In this document: piece by piece, positions 22,827-34,656 of the stretch
How positions within the stretch are numbered: position 1 is the first letter of the stretch
Layout of the letters: every line of letters starts with the position of its first letter
Source: Chlamydoabsidia padenii
Taxonomy: Eukaryota; Mucoromycota; Mucoromycetes; Mucorales; Cunninghamellaceae
NCBI GenBank assembly: GCA_025330725.1
Contig: JAIWND010000008.1
Span: 1,050,539 to 1,114,538, forward strand
Direction of reading: 5' to 3'
Length of the DNA: 64,000 nucleotides
Position numbers and translations under genes: made by a program
Notes under the pieces: model-generated
Told to the model about the DNA's origin: nothing
What the model saw: the letters and a program-made list of their open reading frames with translations, nothing else
The model's database searches: none

Positions 22827-23531
22827 TTAGTTTAAATTAGTGCTCCATATATCTTTAACGGCACTATAGTGATTTCTTTCAGGTAATAAACGTTTATCTT
22901 GGACAGGCATGGTACCGGCGGAGTATGGATTGAACCCATAAGGATACCCTCCGCCATAAGGATCATGCATATTATAAGCATAGTCAAGAAGACTGCTACT
23001 GGGATATAGGAATGGAGCAGGACCATGAAATTGAGGCGGAACACCGCCATAGTATTTACCACCCATGGGATTCATGGGCATCCTATTGGCAAAAGGAAGA
23101 GGCGGCGGCATCCCATACATCATGGCTTGTTGTTGCTGATAGTAATCTTGTTGAGGTTGGAATGAAGGAGGCATCATAGATGACGTAGGTGGTTGAGCAG
23201 GTGATGATGATGTTTGTTGGCCATAAGGAGGTAGCTTGCCAGAGGAATGATCCTTTCCTAAATAGGGATTGACGAATTGCGAATCTATCCCAGCCGCTGA
23301 TCGCATTTTTTTCCTTAATGTACCAAAAAATCCACCCGATGAGACTGCCACTGGTTCTTCTTCTGCAGACCTGGACTCTGGAGGAAGACCATGTCTTGGT
23401 GATGGACTGTGTTGAGACTCCGATGGGCTCGACAATGCAGGATTAGCTTGGCTGCTAGGTTGTTGTGCGGGATCAGGGTGACTTGATACTGGCATGGTTT
23501 CAGCTTGTAGAACAGTTGGTTGTGATTGCAT
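22827..23531 (-). CDS. intrinsically disordered Pro/Gln/Ser-rich protein, unknown
   Basis: A single open frame of 234 residues from ATG at 23531. It is almost entirely low complexity: a Ser/Pro/Gln-rich N terminus, a short conserved-looking basic segment GGFFGTLRKKMRSAAGIDSQ near residues 67-86, then Pro/Tyr/Met/Gly-rich sequence with QQQQ and MPPPLPF. Similar FFG.L.KK segments followed by a prion-like tail are typical of small fungal adaptor or stress-granule-like proteins, but no family is recognised. It lies 204 bp upstream of the VPS1 start on the same strand. Confidence 0.6.
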   Translation of the reverse strand: MQSQPTVLQAETMPVSSHPDPAQQPSSQANPALSSPSESQHSPSPRHGLPPESRSAEEEPVAVSSGGFFGTLRKKMRSAAGIDSQFVNPYLGKDHSSGKLPPYGQQTSSSPAQPPTSSMMPPSFQPQQDYYQQQQAMMYGMPPPLPFANRMPMNPMGGKYYGGVPPQFHGPAPFLYPSSSLLDYAYNMHDPYGGGYPYGFNPYSAGTMPVQDKRLLPERNHYSAVKDIWSTNLN

Positions 23532-24023
23532 GATGGGGAAATATAAGTTAAAGAAAGAAAGAAAAAAAAAAAGAGAGGGAAAAGAGGGGATTTTTTTTTA
23601 TATGTCTTGTCTTATATCATACAAACAAAGCAAAAAGTTGAACGACGTAGTTTATGTCAGATCTGAAACCATTATTTGATTGGTTGGTATAATATAGATT
23701 TGTGTGAATTTAACCATTACATTCATTTTGCATGAATGGATCATAGGAGGTCGGGTACATTTTTCAGGGGAAACTCACATGATTGGCCAATGGTGAGAGC
23801 ATTTATTTTCAAATCCCGCATGGTCCATTTGGTTTTCTTTTTCTTTTTCCTCTTTCTTCCGACTTCTTCCCTCAACAATGGTATATTAATCCTTTTGTCG
23901 ATCATGATGCATATTATTGGATAAAACTCGTGATAAGGAATCTATGTCTGACTTCTCCTTTTGCTTTGGTCATTTCACAGTGGGGACAGGTAATCTATAG
24001 GCAAGCTAAATGGGACTACTGCT

Positions 24024-24065
<42 letters not shown>

Positions 24066-24248
24066 CCCTCACTGAAATGAATGACACTAATCTACTGACC
24101 TCCTTTATTAGGTTTTGTTTCATTCTTTTAGACTACTTTGTAATAGGTATAAAACACTTCTCCCCCCTTGTAGTGACAGGTAAGTTAAGGTAGAATATAA
24201 ATGAATACTGACATCATATCTTCTCTCAGGGGTGAAATAGTGCTACAA

Positions 24249-24281
<33 letters not shown>

Positions 24282-24683
24282 TATACATCTATAGTGTAGA
24301 CATTGTGCTCATCCGAAACTGCCGGATGACATGTATATTGAAAATTCTGCAACTCTAAAATGGCGGCCATCGGGGCGGCTCATCATCGCATCGCAGAAAT
24401 AGTTGCCGCATCAAGTCTATTTCTCTCTCTCTCTCTCTTTGTAACAAGATCATTTGGAAAATAGATAGATTTTAGAATAGATATCATGTTACTTTTTATT
24501 TGTGAATAAAAACAATCTCATATAACTATATTGGTATGTGCTGATCAATGTGGGCAGGGGCACAGGTGAATAATGCGGGTTTTAAATGTTTCTATAAGGG
24601 CGGGATTTGAATAATCTTGGGATTTGATAAACCCTGATTCTTTTGAATTTCGCTTCTCCTTCCCTTTTACGAGACATAGCAAC
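23532..24683. other. intergenic with simple repeats and motif copies
   Basis: No gene could be built. TTTTCAAATCCCGC at 23806-23819 is a perfect copy of the recurrent motif. An A-run lies at about 24031-24058 and a (GAT)n tract at about 24250-24279. A CT-repeat lies near 24421-24440. GGGCGGGATTTGAA at 24598-24611 is 72 bp before the eS27 start. Confidence 0.45.
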
Positions 24684-25262
24684 ATGACCGTAAGTTTTAA
24701 AATAACAAAATAGGATCATCACAAAGAAGGAAACGTGATCCAATGTAAAATAAAATAAAAAAGCAGGATAACATTGGATGAAATTGAATGGATGGATGAA
24801 TGGATTGGATGGATGAGATGGATTTATATTTAAGCATCTCCAGTCCATTTGAATGCGGGATCTGTAATGGTGAATCATGGAGAGAGAGAGACTATTGATA
24901 TACAATAGAGAACTAACTTTGCTTTGTATATATATATAATATATAGTTGGCCGTCGATCTTCTTCACCCTACCGTTGAACACGAAAAGCGCTCTCACAAG
25001 CTCAAGCGTCTCGTGCAATCTCCCAACTCCTACTTTATGGATGTCAAGTGCCCTGGTATGAATTTAAAAAAGGAGGAGAGGGTATTTGTGATGATGGTAT
25101 TGACTTTCATTATTATTATTAGGTTGTTTGAACATCAGCACTGTCTTCTCTCACGCTCAAACTGTCGTGCTCTGCTCCTCTTGCGGTACTGTCTTGTGCC
25201 AACCCACTGGTGGTCGTGCTCGTTTGACTGAAGGTTGCTCTTTCCGCAAGAAGGCCAACTAA
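24684..25262 (+). CDS. RPS27: 40S ribosomal protein eS27
   Basis: A zinc-finger protein of the small ribosomal subunit. Exons: 24684-24689 (ATG ACC only), 24947-25055 and 25133-25262. The spliced product reads [60 protein letters not shown] and [19 protein letters not shown]. The four zinc-binding cysteines (CPGC, CSSC) are present. Length about 83 residues, normal for eS27. The first intron carries GGAT repeats and another GCGGGATCTG motif copy (24855). Confidence 0.95.
24784..24823 (+). repeat. GGAT-rich tract in eS27 intron 1
   Basis: An imperfect GGATGGATGAATGGATTGGA-type tract lies within the first intron of eS27. It parallels the GGAT repeat in eS26 intron 1. Confidence 0.8.
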
Positions 25263-25609
25263 ACAAAAACGACAACATAACGAGAAACAACAATAAAAAC
25301 GACAATAACAAACTACGAACAAACTCTCTGCGTGTCTCTGGCTCTCTTTTTTAATATATATACTTTTTACTGGTATTTGGTTGTAGTTATATGGATAATT
25401 GATTAGACTGTTTTTATTGTAGTTTTTAGACTTGTTGTTTTATCAGTTTCGTTGATCTTCTCATCGTGTAGTTACTTCCATCCAATAAATATAAAGTATT
25501 AAATTTGACAGTCGTGCATACACATTTTATTTATTTATTTAAAAGGCGATTTCGTTCCGTTGCCATCTCTTTCTTCCCTTCTTTTTTTTTTTTTTTATAA
25601 TCCATACTT

Positions 25610-27277
25610 ATGCAACCTTCACCAGCACCATCCTCACGGAATACACTATTACTATATATTGGTGCTATTGCCATACGACTGGCCATCTTTAGTCTACCTG
25701 CTATCTCGGATACTCTTCTACAACGTGTTGAATTAGCAACCCCTGTCACCAGTTTTAAACGATGCAAGTCGATACACACACGAAAAGGAATAACCAATAA
25801 CATCCCTTTTGTTTTATAGTGACCGAAGGCACCTTCTTATATCAAAGTCAAGTTCCGCCCTACGATGGCGGTGTATACCACCAGGTAAGACTTTACAATC
25901 CATCAACACTTTTTATCATGATGACTAACACTTGAATAACATTTAGGCGCCTCTACTTTTGGTCATCTTCTCCTTCCTCTTCCAACTACCTACTGTCACC
26001 ATCTTTTTACTCTATAGCTTGCTCGATATTGTCATTGCTCATACACTTCAAAAGATCACCCACTTGAAACAACAGCGCGAAATGGAACTACCCAAGCTGA
26101 CTGTGGAAGAAAAACTACCACTCATCAACCCTACCACCGTGGCAGCACTATACCTTTATAATCCTCTCACGATTCTCTCTTGTGTATCAAGGTCGACCAT
26201 CCTGTTTACCAACCTTAGTGTCATTATGGCTTTGTATTCTGGACTATCAAGTAAGCAGAAAAAGGCTATTGCTGGGACGGGTCACTTACTAGACTATTAC
26301 TACTCTCTCAGGGCGGTTCAGCTTCTCAATGATGTGGATCGCCTTGGGCTCTTATCTTAGTGTATATCCTGCCATGCTGGTTGCTCCTTTGCTATTGATG
26401 CTTCCAGAACGGACAAAGGTAAATAAAGGGTGGGTTGGGCAAGTAGGATAGGTAGAAGACCAACTAATTCATGGATGTCTATTAGATGATGGCGATAACT
26501 ACCTTTGGTGGCTCTTTGTTGGTTTTATTGGGCTTGTCAAGATTGGCTGTTGGATCATGGGACTTTATCAATGCTACTTATGGAGTAATGTAAGTAATAT
26601 AAAAGAAGGGTAAACATACCAAATGATTATACTAACATTCAACATTAGTCTCTTCCTACCCGACTTGACACCTAATGTTGGTATGTTTTGGTACTTTTTT
26701 ATCGAAATCTTTGATCAATTCCGGTCCTTCTTCTTGATGGTTTTCCAATTCCATACCTTCATCTTTGTCGCTCCACTATGTATACGATTCAGGTAAACAA
26801 AAATGATCCACTCTACCATATGCCTACACTAACAAACTTGGGACTATCTTATTAATTAGACATCGTCCGGTATTTGTATTGACAATCCTTTGTGGTATTA
26901 TTGCTGTATTCAAAAGCTATCCTTCGGTCGGGGATGTCACACTCTATCTTGCTTTGGTACCTGTCCATGATGAACTATTCAAATGTAAGTAATGATTGAT
27001 TAATGCCAACTGTTGTACTGACTTGTCTTTTTATTTAGACTGTCGATATGGCTTCCTAGTCGCCAATCTCTTTCTCTATTCTTCTGTTTTAGCACCCATC
27101 TTTTGGCATTTGTGGATTTATGCTGGTAGTGGGAACGCCAACTTTTATTATGCTATTACTCTTGTCTACAACCTTGGCCAAGTCATGTTATTAATTGATC
27201 TCGTCTATTCCATGCTGCGGAGGGAATTCGATGTGGCACATCCAGAGGCAATTGGTAAACAAGTGATCCACAAATGA
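25610..27277 (+). CDS. GPI transamidase subunit PIG-U (Gab1/Cdc91)
   Basis: A multi-pass ER membrane subunit of the complex that attaches GPI anchors to proteins. Exons: 25610-25763, 25820-25884, 25947-26250, 26312-26418, 26486-26589, 26649-26792, 26860-26984 and 27039-27277. The early block ELATPVTSFKRLTEGTFLY then PPYDGGVYHQAPLL is diagnostic of PIG-U. Later blocks include LYLYNPLTILSCVSRSTI, LFLPDLTPNVGMFWYFFIE followed by IFDQFRSFFLMVFQ, and FKSYPSVGDVTLYLAL. About ten hydrophobic segments are visible. The first intron begins GCAAGT, a GC-AG intron, which is needed to give FKRLTEG. C terminus is hydrophilic. Length near 410 residues matches the family. Confidence 0.92.
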
Positions 27278-27377
27278 TTCAACCATCTTATCTTGGTAGT
27301 TTTACTTGATAATTTTAAATAAACTTACTCTACTTTTAAATATACGTCCTTACTTGATAGCCTCAATGGTGGTCTAT

Positions 27378-27390
27378 CGGGATTTGAAAA
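27378..27390 (+). promoter_or_regulatory. CGGGATTTGAAAA motif upstream of ATG29
   Basis: A perfect core copy of the recurrent motif, 102 bp before the ATG29 start codon. Confidence 0.5.
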
Positions 27391-27492
27391 ACGGGAAAGA
27401 GGGGGTGGGGGAAATAAAATGGCGCTCTCTCTTTTTTTTCTCTCTCTCTTCTTCTTTTGCATATCCACTCACTAAACATCAATTAAATAACC

Positions 27493-29239
27493 ATGGGTCT
27501 AGAAAAGGAAGTCATGCATGTAGTCATCAAGCTTCCTTTTAAAAGACCAGTCGACTTTGTTGAACCTCCACCGGTAAACGATAAAACATATTTGTCTACT
27601 CGTCTTACCTAACTAATCCTTCTCTCTCTCTCTCTCTCTTTTTTTTTAGGTGGTCTGGACGGATGATATGGAACACCAGCTATGGAAATACATGAACCAA
27701 AAACATACAGACTGTAAGTCGAGTTAAGGAATAAACAGCTAATAACTATTTTGGTCAAATGTAGGGAATTATATTGCAGAACAACTTGGTGTACCGACCC
27801 CTTATCTGGTTCGTCATGCCGCCTTCATGTATGAAACACAACTTCGTGGGATTCAACAACAACTTCGAATTAGTGAGGCTGGTAGACCTTCCACTATTGC
27901 GTCACCACCTCCACCCACAGTATCTACCTCAACTTCGTCAACCACCACTCATCGCTCTAGTAGACCATCGAGTCAAAAACAAGGTAAACTTTGACAAGAC
28001 TAAAAGTTGACAAATGATCACTCATCCTATTCTAAATACACTTTTATTGTTGATGTTATTGCAAACAAATCAGTTCGACCAGTATCCTCACTCTCTTCAT
28101 CTTCACGAACACAACAACGAAACTCGTCTGTATGGAAGGATGCTCAGGAACACCAAGATGGTGGTGGTTATGCGACTGGGCCAAGACTGAACATGAACGA
28201 AATACCAACGGATCCACCACCAACTTCTGCTTATCATTCTACCAGTGAAGCACCTATGATCACCTCAAGTATGGATGTTGCTGCCACTGCCACTGCCACT
28301 GTACCAAACCACCGATACGAACACTCAATATCACATGACGATTCCATGATGCTCTCCACCATATCCAATATTTCACCGAGAACAACAACTACAAACAGCA
28401 ATCCTGATCCACTATCACCTCATGATTCTCACTCGATTTACACTGCAACTAATAGTCAACAGCAACAGCAACATTCGAGTACTAGTCCATCATCCAACAA
28501 TAACACTCAACAAGTAGGACAAGGTAGTGATGAGTTGGAATCAGCAAGATACAGCGATAATGACGACGACGATGGATTCAGTAAACACTTTGAGCGGATG
28601 AAACTAAAGCAATTGGAGGAACCGGCGTTTTTACCATCAAAACGAATGGAAGGATCACAATTACTGAACAGCCTACGTGCATCCTCTCACTATGGTAGAT
28701 CAATACTCTCTGGTACACCACCATCATCATCACTGTCTAATCCCACTAGCTCCTCATCGTCATCATCTCCTCGACAAAACATATCCAGTCTGTTACATCA
28801 GCAAATACACTCTAATACATCCAATGAAGACCAAGACGAAAAATCAGGGGACTCTATGGATGATGATCGCAATGGCAAGGCAAGAATGGTATTTGGACCG
28901 AATCTCAGCCGGGTGGCATCATCTGCACAACAGCCTATGGATGATGTCAACAAGGAAACTAACAGTGCGTTGAACTCGGTGGGGTCATCTTTTAGTGATT
29001 TGTCAGGTAGACATCATCATCATCATCATAATAATAATAAGAAAAAAAAGGACCTGGGATCTGATATTCTTTGTTTTTAGATTACTCGGTAACTCAATCT
29101 GCCCTGGAAGACGCCTTTATGTCAAAATTGAACAATGGATCGAAAATGTAAGTGACCCTATCATGTAAACAATGATCAAGAACTGACGTTTTATTTGTTT
29201 TATAGGTCATCTCTGGCATTCTCAAGAAAATATACCTGA
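27493..29239 (+). CDS. ATG29: autophagy-related protein Atg29
   Basis: A subunit of the Atg17-Atg29-Atg31 scaffold at the phagophore assembly site. Exons: 27493-27573, 27650-27713, 27765-27982, 28074-29006, 29081-29147 and 29206-29239. The N-terminal conserved domain reads HVVIKLPFKRPVDFVEPPPV, VWTDDMEHQLWKYMNQKHTD, WNYIAEQLGVPTPYLVRHAA and FMYETQLRGIQQQLR. The long middle part is disordered (Ser, Thr, Gln, Asn, Asp runs). The short conserved C terminus is SVTQSALEDAFMSKLNNGSK then MSSLAFSRKYT. The fifth intron contains CAT repeats. No Atg31 is visible here. All exon joins keep frame. Confidence 0.9.
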
Positions 29240-29587
29240 TCAGTTTAGCTATAGTACCCCTCTCCCTTTTATTATATTTTACATGTATTACTAGTTTTAT
29301 CAAATAAAAGAAACAATAAAATATACGATGTTTAAAAGTAGTTGAAAGAAATAATCAAAAGCAATAATACATAGGAAAAGAAATCAAACAGTCAGTTGGT
29401 ACATGTGATCAGCCCCTTTTGTCCATGGAAATGATAAAACTTACCGAAGCGCAGTGATGTCGAGGAAGTGATAATCCCCCGGAAAAGACTCGAGCATACA
29501 GAAGGAGTGAAGGCAAAGGAATGGAGAGAAAGTTTATATTGAAAGTGAATAAAGTAGAGCGAAAAGAAGAGTGAGGGATGAAGAAAG

Positions 29588-29637
<50 letters not shown>

Positions 29638-30487
29638 GAAGTAGAGGGTACAGGAAATGATAAAAAGCAGGCGATCAGTGCTAGGAAAATGATAGGGTGT
29701 GAAATTGATGGTGAGCCAATGGATGAGAATGTTTCAAAGATAAGGAGGTGGTCAGTGCTGGGGAAATTGCAGAATTTAGGATTATGTAGTCAATCAAATC
29801 AATAAACGTCAAATGGTTATGACCCGCAAAGAAACCACAACACTTCGTTTTTAAATCCCGCGTGCCCTTGATTCCGGAAGGAGCTCTACCCGCTCCATTG
29901 TCAACTTATGCTAATGATTAAAGTGGCCATGTGGACACTATGACCCATTTCCAACATACTTTACCGCAACATTCAAGCACCAAGACCCTTGTGTTAGTAT
30001 GTTTAGGCTTGCGATGACTTTTACCTTTTCTTTACGACGAAGATTTTTTTTTTTCTAGACGAAAAAGTAAGCTTCATTTTCAAATGCCGAACACCAAAAT
30101 TCAGTGTGCTCCCCGATTTGGGGGCATGATCTTGGAAGGGAAGCGTTGTCAATCGAGATGTCGTTACACTGGCCCAAATTTATATACACAGTCTCTCTCC
30201 CCCTCTTTGCGGGGCACTCCATTACTATCAACACATTAATACGCAAAGAAGCGGTGCTTTCAAAAGCGGGATTTCAAAAGTGTATGGTGATGAAGAAGTT
30301 TAAGATGTCTGTACAATTTTTTTAAGTACAAGATACGCATAAGACAACTAAATATTAAGGACATTTAATCATCAATCGTTTATATTTGTATACGTGTATA
30401 AAATATCAGTGTTTTATTATTGTTATATGTTTAAAAAGACAAAAAAGAAAAAGAGCTAATGTAATAATCAAACTATACTAGGGGAGG
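29240..30487. other. intergenic with a 45-nt A-run and one dispersed repeat
   Basis: No gene seen. An A-run lies at about 29590-29634. TTTTTAAATCCCGC near 29849 begins a diverged member of the dispersed repeat (29850-30045; shared AATGATTAAAGTGGCCATGT and TTTCCAACATACTTTACC). GCGGGATTTCAAAA at 30266-30279 is another motif copy. Confidence 0.5.
29850..30045 (+). repeat. dispersed repeat, single copy
   Basis: A single unit, best aligned to the copies at 49.0 and 49.25 kb: CTCCATTGTCAAC, AATGATTAAAGTGGCCATGT, GGACACTATG and TTGCGATGACTTTTACC in the same order. Confidence 0.7.
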
Positions 30488-30983
30488 CTACTTCTTGACT
30501 TTGCCTTCTAAAAATTCCTTGGCTTCATTGATTTTGGTAGCAAGATAAGGAGAGCCACCACGATCAGGGTGATTCAATAACATAATCTTACGATGTGCTT
30601 CCTTGATTTTGACTTTGTTTGCTTGAGATTCCCTATTGTAAACAAGCAAAAAAAAAAAAAAAAAAAAAAGATGAGCAAGCCGGAATGTTGAATGGGGTTA
30701 TATCTACGTTACCTTAAACCGAGAATGAGAGTCGCTTCCCGTTTATTCATCTTGTCGTCGAAACCACCTTTATAATATTTGGACATTCGAGGTGTCTTTG
30801 GGAGCTTCTGGTATTCTTGGAAAGCCTTCATCGCCAGTCGACCAGCAGTGGCAGCTCCCGCCAAGGCAAAACCAATGATAATAGGTGTGGACTATGTATT
30901 TCATCATTTTGAAGTACACCATTATCAGTATAAAAGAATAAATGAGTAGCAAATAACACTGTGAAATGTTCTAAACTTACCAT
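30488..30983 (-). CDS. PAM18: TIM23 import-motor J-protein Pam18 (Tim14)
   Basis: Stimulates mitochondrial Hsp70 at the inner-membrane import motor. Three exons on the minus strand: 30981-30983 (ATG alone), 30713-30891 and 30488-30632. The product, about 108 residues, reads [20 protein letters not shown] (membrane anchor), [60 protein letters not shown] and [19 protein letters not shown]. The HPD motif and the short C-terminal J-domain are exactly those of Pam18. Size is normal. Introns contain long A/T runs. Confidence 0.94.
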
Positions 30984-31026
30984 GGCAAAATAGAATGTGG
31001 TTAAATACAAGAGGAAGGAAGACCTA

Positions 31027-31069
<43 letters not shown>

Positions 31070-31094
31070 GAAAAAAAATCATTAATAGGTGTAA

Positions 31095-31107
31095 TTTCAA
31101 ATCCCGC
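31095..31107 (-). promoter_or_regulatory. TTTCAAATCCCGC motif upstream of PAM18
   Basis: On the minus strand this reads GCGGGATTTGAAA, about 111 bp before the PAM18 start codon. Confidence 0.5.
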
Positions 31108-31255
31108 TTTTCGGGATTAGATCTATGGTGCATGACGAGGTGTCAGATTCCCCCCCCCATACAACTAGTTTGACATGACATTGAGTTTTATTCAAAAAGT
31201 TAAATGATTTATTTATATATATATATGTGTGTGTGTGTATGGCTATACTAATACA

Positions 31256-32521
31256 TCAGTTATCGGTATCCATTGCCACCACATCATCTTGACCAGTCGT
31301 TGTAGAAGACGAAGAAGCACCAGATTCACCGGTACGACGTGTTCTTCCAGTATCATCACCCAATAGATCCAAATACTGTTGCAGACCTTCTCCTTCGATG
31401 ATTTCAAATGATTGGTTTTTACCTACAATGCCCAATGACGTGTTTTGAATGTTGAGTTCTTTATCTTGTTGTAGAGTATCACGAAGGGCTTGTAGACCAT
31501 GGCGTACAAGTTCTTCCAAAGAGGCTATCATGTACACAGGAAAAAAAAAAAAAGTTGGTCAGTCAAGCCAATGACCTTTTCCCCACACAGAACTACAATA
31601 TATATAGTTACCATTTGAGAAGGAATCAAAGTTGTTTTCCAAATAAGTCTTTGCTGATTGAGACCGAGCACCAATGGACATGGCATGGTATTCAAACACA
31701 GTGCCTGATGGTGAGCATTCAAACAAGTGAGGACCCGTTTCCTAGTTCATATAATACGAGTGAGTAAATATGGATGGGATGGGAAGAGTGTTCACTTACA
31801 TCATATCCACCAACCAAAAGACCTACACCGTAAGGTCGACGTCCATATTGTTGAGTATTAACTTGAGCCTCTGTTGAATGATTTACAAGACTAGTAAGTG
31901 AACTTTGTTCCTTTTCATCCAGTATGTTCTTTTCTTTTGACTTACTATCCCCAATAGCATGGACAATACGTTGTACAGGTAAAGGTCGATCGTATAACAT
32001 TTTCGATTTCATAGCCTCGGTACGCATAAAGTTACTACAAATATAATTTAAGACTAGTGAGTAGTCCCTTCCCGAACCAACGACAAAAGTCCCTGCCCTT
32101 CACTTTCTTACCTAAGCACACGAGCATCCGACGTTAGCCCAGCAATACCAATACCCATATGGTCATCAATCTTGATAAGTTTCTTTTGGTAAGAGGCTAG
32201 TTCACCAGAAGACCGCTGTAAAAAAAAAAAAGATGGAATGAGTATCCAGTCATATCAGTCTTCCGTTAGTTTACCTTGAGTGCCAATAATACTACGTGTT
32301 CATTACTCCTTAAGCCAATGGCAGCAGATCCTTGTTTGACAGCTTCAACAGCGTATTCCACTTGATGGATGCGACCTTGTGGTGAGAATGTAGTAACGTC
32401 GTTATCGTATTGGTTTCGAAACTATATATATATACAGTATACAGTAAAGTGCAGGTATTAGTCAAGTAGTGTGTATTTAGTAGTGGTGAGTGGAGTGGAC
32501 TGGTTGTTTCTTTGTTACCAT
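31256..32521 (-). CDS. 20S proteasome subunit alpha type-1 (alpha6, yeast Pre5)
   Basis: An alpha-ring subunit of the 20S proteasome. Exons: 32519-32521 (ATG alone), 32275-32421, 32112-32215, 31946-32034, 31800-31870, 31612-31741 and 31256-31524. The product starts [20 protein letters not shown] and [18 protein letters not shown], the alpha-type signature. It continues [40 protein letters not shown] and [20 protein letters not shown]. The C terminus is acidic and Ser/Thr-rich. FRNQYD and the [14 protein letters not shown] block distinguish PSMA1 from the other alpha subunits. Length near 270 residues, normal. Confidence 0.95.
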
Positions 32522-34247
32522 GATCGCAAGTGGAGGGTTTTTGAGTGAAAGAGAGGGGTAAGTTTTTTTTTTTTTTTTTTTTGTAAATGAACACGCGGCG
32601 GATTTTTTTTGAAAGAGCGATGACGTCTGGGTTGAGTTGGACCTGAAACTCTTAACGTTTATCACAGCGGAAATAATGGGTACATTTGTAGTTTCTTCTC
32701 CATGTGTACATTGTTTAGTTTATGTGTCAACTCTGTAAGAGAGAAAGTTTATCATGTTATATAGAGTACAATGATGTCTACCTCATAAAGGTGATCCAAA
32801 AGGATGGTTGCAAAAGGGGCAGGGGCAGGCGGGATTTGAAATGATAGATTTAAAGATGTGCTTTTTTTTTTCTCACCCCTCTTTCCTTTCCTTTTTTTTT
32901 TATATGCAAAATTCATACACCAACCCATTGTGCTCCATGCATGCTCATTATTACTTACTGTCAATATAACATTGTTTTGACCTTCAAGGCAAGTTGATTG
33001 AAAAAAGAAAACAATCTACTCACTCTCATCTTTATCTTCCTGCAGACTTGGTCTCTTCAAATAAGACGGATTCTTGAAGTCGAACTTCTTTTTTTATTTT
33101 ATTCTCTCAAAGATTATTGTCCACAAAGTAAGTTGTTAAAGTAAAGAGTGATAACCAACTTGATCAAACTCTTCCTTGCATTGTAATAGAGATATTCTCT
33201 TTCGACAGACAATTAGGAACCTGGCATGCATACTTGCTCTATCCGACCATCACACATGATCACCTCGGACCAATACTTTGTCTCCATGAACACATCAACT
33301 TTTCTCAAGTGTCCCTCTTGATTAAATGAAATGATTCATTACTCATATTGGTATGACAGTACGATGATCTACGTAAAAGACAAACGGTATAAAGTAAAGT
33401 AGTAAAACTAACCTCGCTTTTAATTACGCATAGATAACATGAACGGACAATCGACTGGACAATATCATCAAGCTGTAGCTATTAGAATAGAATAGAAACA
33501 TTTTTTTTTAATAAACTTTTATGATTACATTATTATTATAATATTGACTATGATAATCCTTCTAAAAGAGGGTTGGGGTGACAGTAGAGGGATTGCACCC
33601 AAATGGCGGGTGTTTGGAGGAGCCGAATATTCATGGATTCGCTTAAAATGATACATACATACTAGCTTCAGTACTTTATATGCATGCTACGTAAAAGACA
33701 GTTTGTAATTGTAGAGATCATGTTCTGACATGTTTGGAATGACATACTCGATTCTTTCCATACAGCATGACACCTCAAACTATGCCAATGATAGAGTGCT
33801 CATATTCGTAAGATCTAACTAGAATCAATCAAATGTTTGGTACATTGGTAAAGAAGATTTTCTTTGTCATGCTTGAAATGAAAGAGCATATCACTAATGA
33901 GAACATTCATGCATCTTCACAATGCGAATAATCGTCGGTTTTTTAAATTCAAGTACCGTTTCTCTCTGTGTTAAGAATGGACCGAAAAGAAAGTTCTTTT
34001 ATATCGATCTTTAACACTATTGTGATTCAAGAGATATAAGAGTATGAGATCAGTCAAAAGTAAACAGGAATCTTTGCCCATGCTGTCTTGTCCCACTTGT
34101 CCCAACGTTTTCCCAACTTCTCCCGCTTTTGGATTCATGTGAAAAGAGAGTATATGTCCGACATGCGGGATTTGAAAAAGGTTAAAGTTTTTTAAAGCGA
34201 AGATCACTTCAAAACGATGATTTATCATCATAAACCCTTTTGCTCCG
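32522..34247. other. intergenic, no firm gene
   Basis: GCGGGATTTGAAA copies occur at 32829-32841 and 34165-34178. A stretch at about 33040-33330 has splice-like GTAAGT (33127) and TAG (33188) signals and a short frame downstream of them, but no start, family motif or long frame. Nothing else could be supported. Confidence 0.35.
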
Positions 34248-34475
34248 TCAGACTTCCGGTTTGTCTTTATCATCTTTTTTTTCACCGACCCCCACATAAA
34301 TAATAATACTGATGATGATGACAATGATAGTCCCATTTTTGATTACTCTTATTTCCATGTTTCCTTCCTTCCAATGAATGAACGACAAACCATCAGTTAC
34401 TGTTGCAAGAAGTATCAGTCCCATTTGAATTATCAAACATCCTATAAAAAGTAATCCCTGAACCTTAAAGAACAT
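34248..34475 (-). CDS. small hydrophobic protein, hypothetical
   Basis: An uninterrupted 75-codon frame from ATG at 34475. It has two hydrophobic stretches (GLLFIGCLIIQMGLILLATV and GTIIVIIISIIIYVGV) separated by a polar loop, with a charged C-terminal tail EKKDDKDKPEV. This looks like a small two-span membrane protein. It is divergent from citrate synthase, and the motif copy at 34645 sits between the two. No family recognised; it could be spurious. Confidence 0.35.
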   Translation of the reverse strand: MFFKVQGLLFIGCLIIQMGLILLATVTDGLSFIHWKEGNMEIRVIKNGTIIVIIISIIIYVGVGEKKDDKDKPEV

Positions 34476-34644
34476 GTTCTATTGCCAAAGAAACGTGGGG
34501 GGGATCAAACCATTGTCTGTTTCCCCTTTGCTTCCCGCTTCTCTTTTTCTTCTTTTCGACTTGTTTTTCATTCATCATAAGAAAGGTTCGAGTTGGATGA
34601 ACCTGGATGAATGATGTTTTTTATCTCTCTGTTCAGTGACATAA

Positions 34645-34656
34645 TTCAAATCCCGC
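34645..34656. promoter_or_regulatory. TTCAAATCCCGC motif upstream of CIT1
   Basis: This recurrent motif lies 178 bp before the citrate synthase ATG and 169 bp from the divergent small ORF. Confidence 0.45.

Noticed and set aside
23870..24190. ATG followed by GTATAT at 23878, with several later TAG/GT sites, resembling a gene with an ATG-only first exon
   Set aside because: No continuous coding path could be found through the candidate exons; the region ends in homopolymers and GAT repeats.
24250..24279. Direct trinucleotide repeat that might suggest a CRISPR-like or coding repeat
   Set aside because: It is a plain (GAT)n microsatellite; there are no spacers.
28677..28973. A 98-codon His-rich frame
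   Set aside because: Alternative frame of the disordered middle part of ATG29.
33040..33340. Possible two-exon gene with GTAAGT at 33127 and TAG at 33188
   Set aside because: Frames are short, no start is evident and no motif is recognised.
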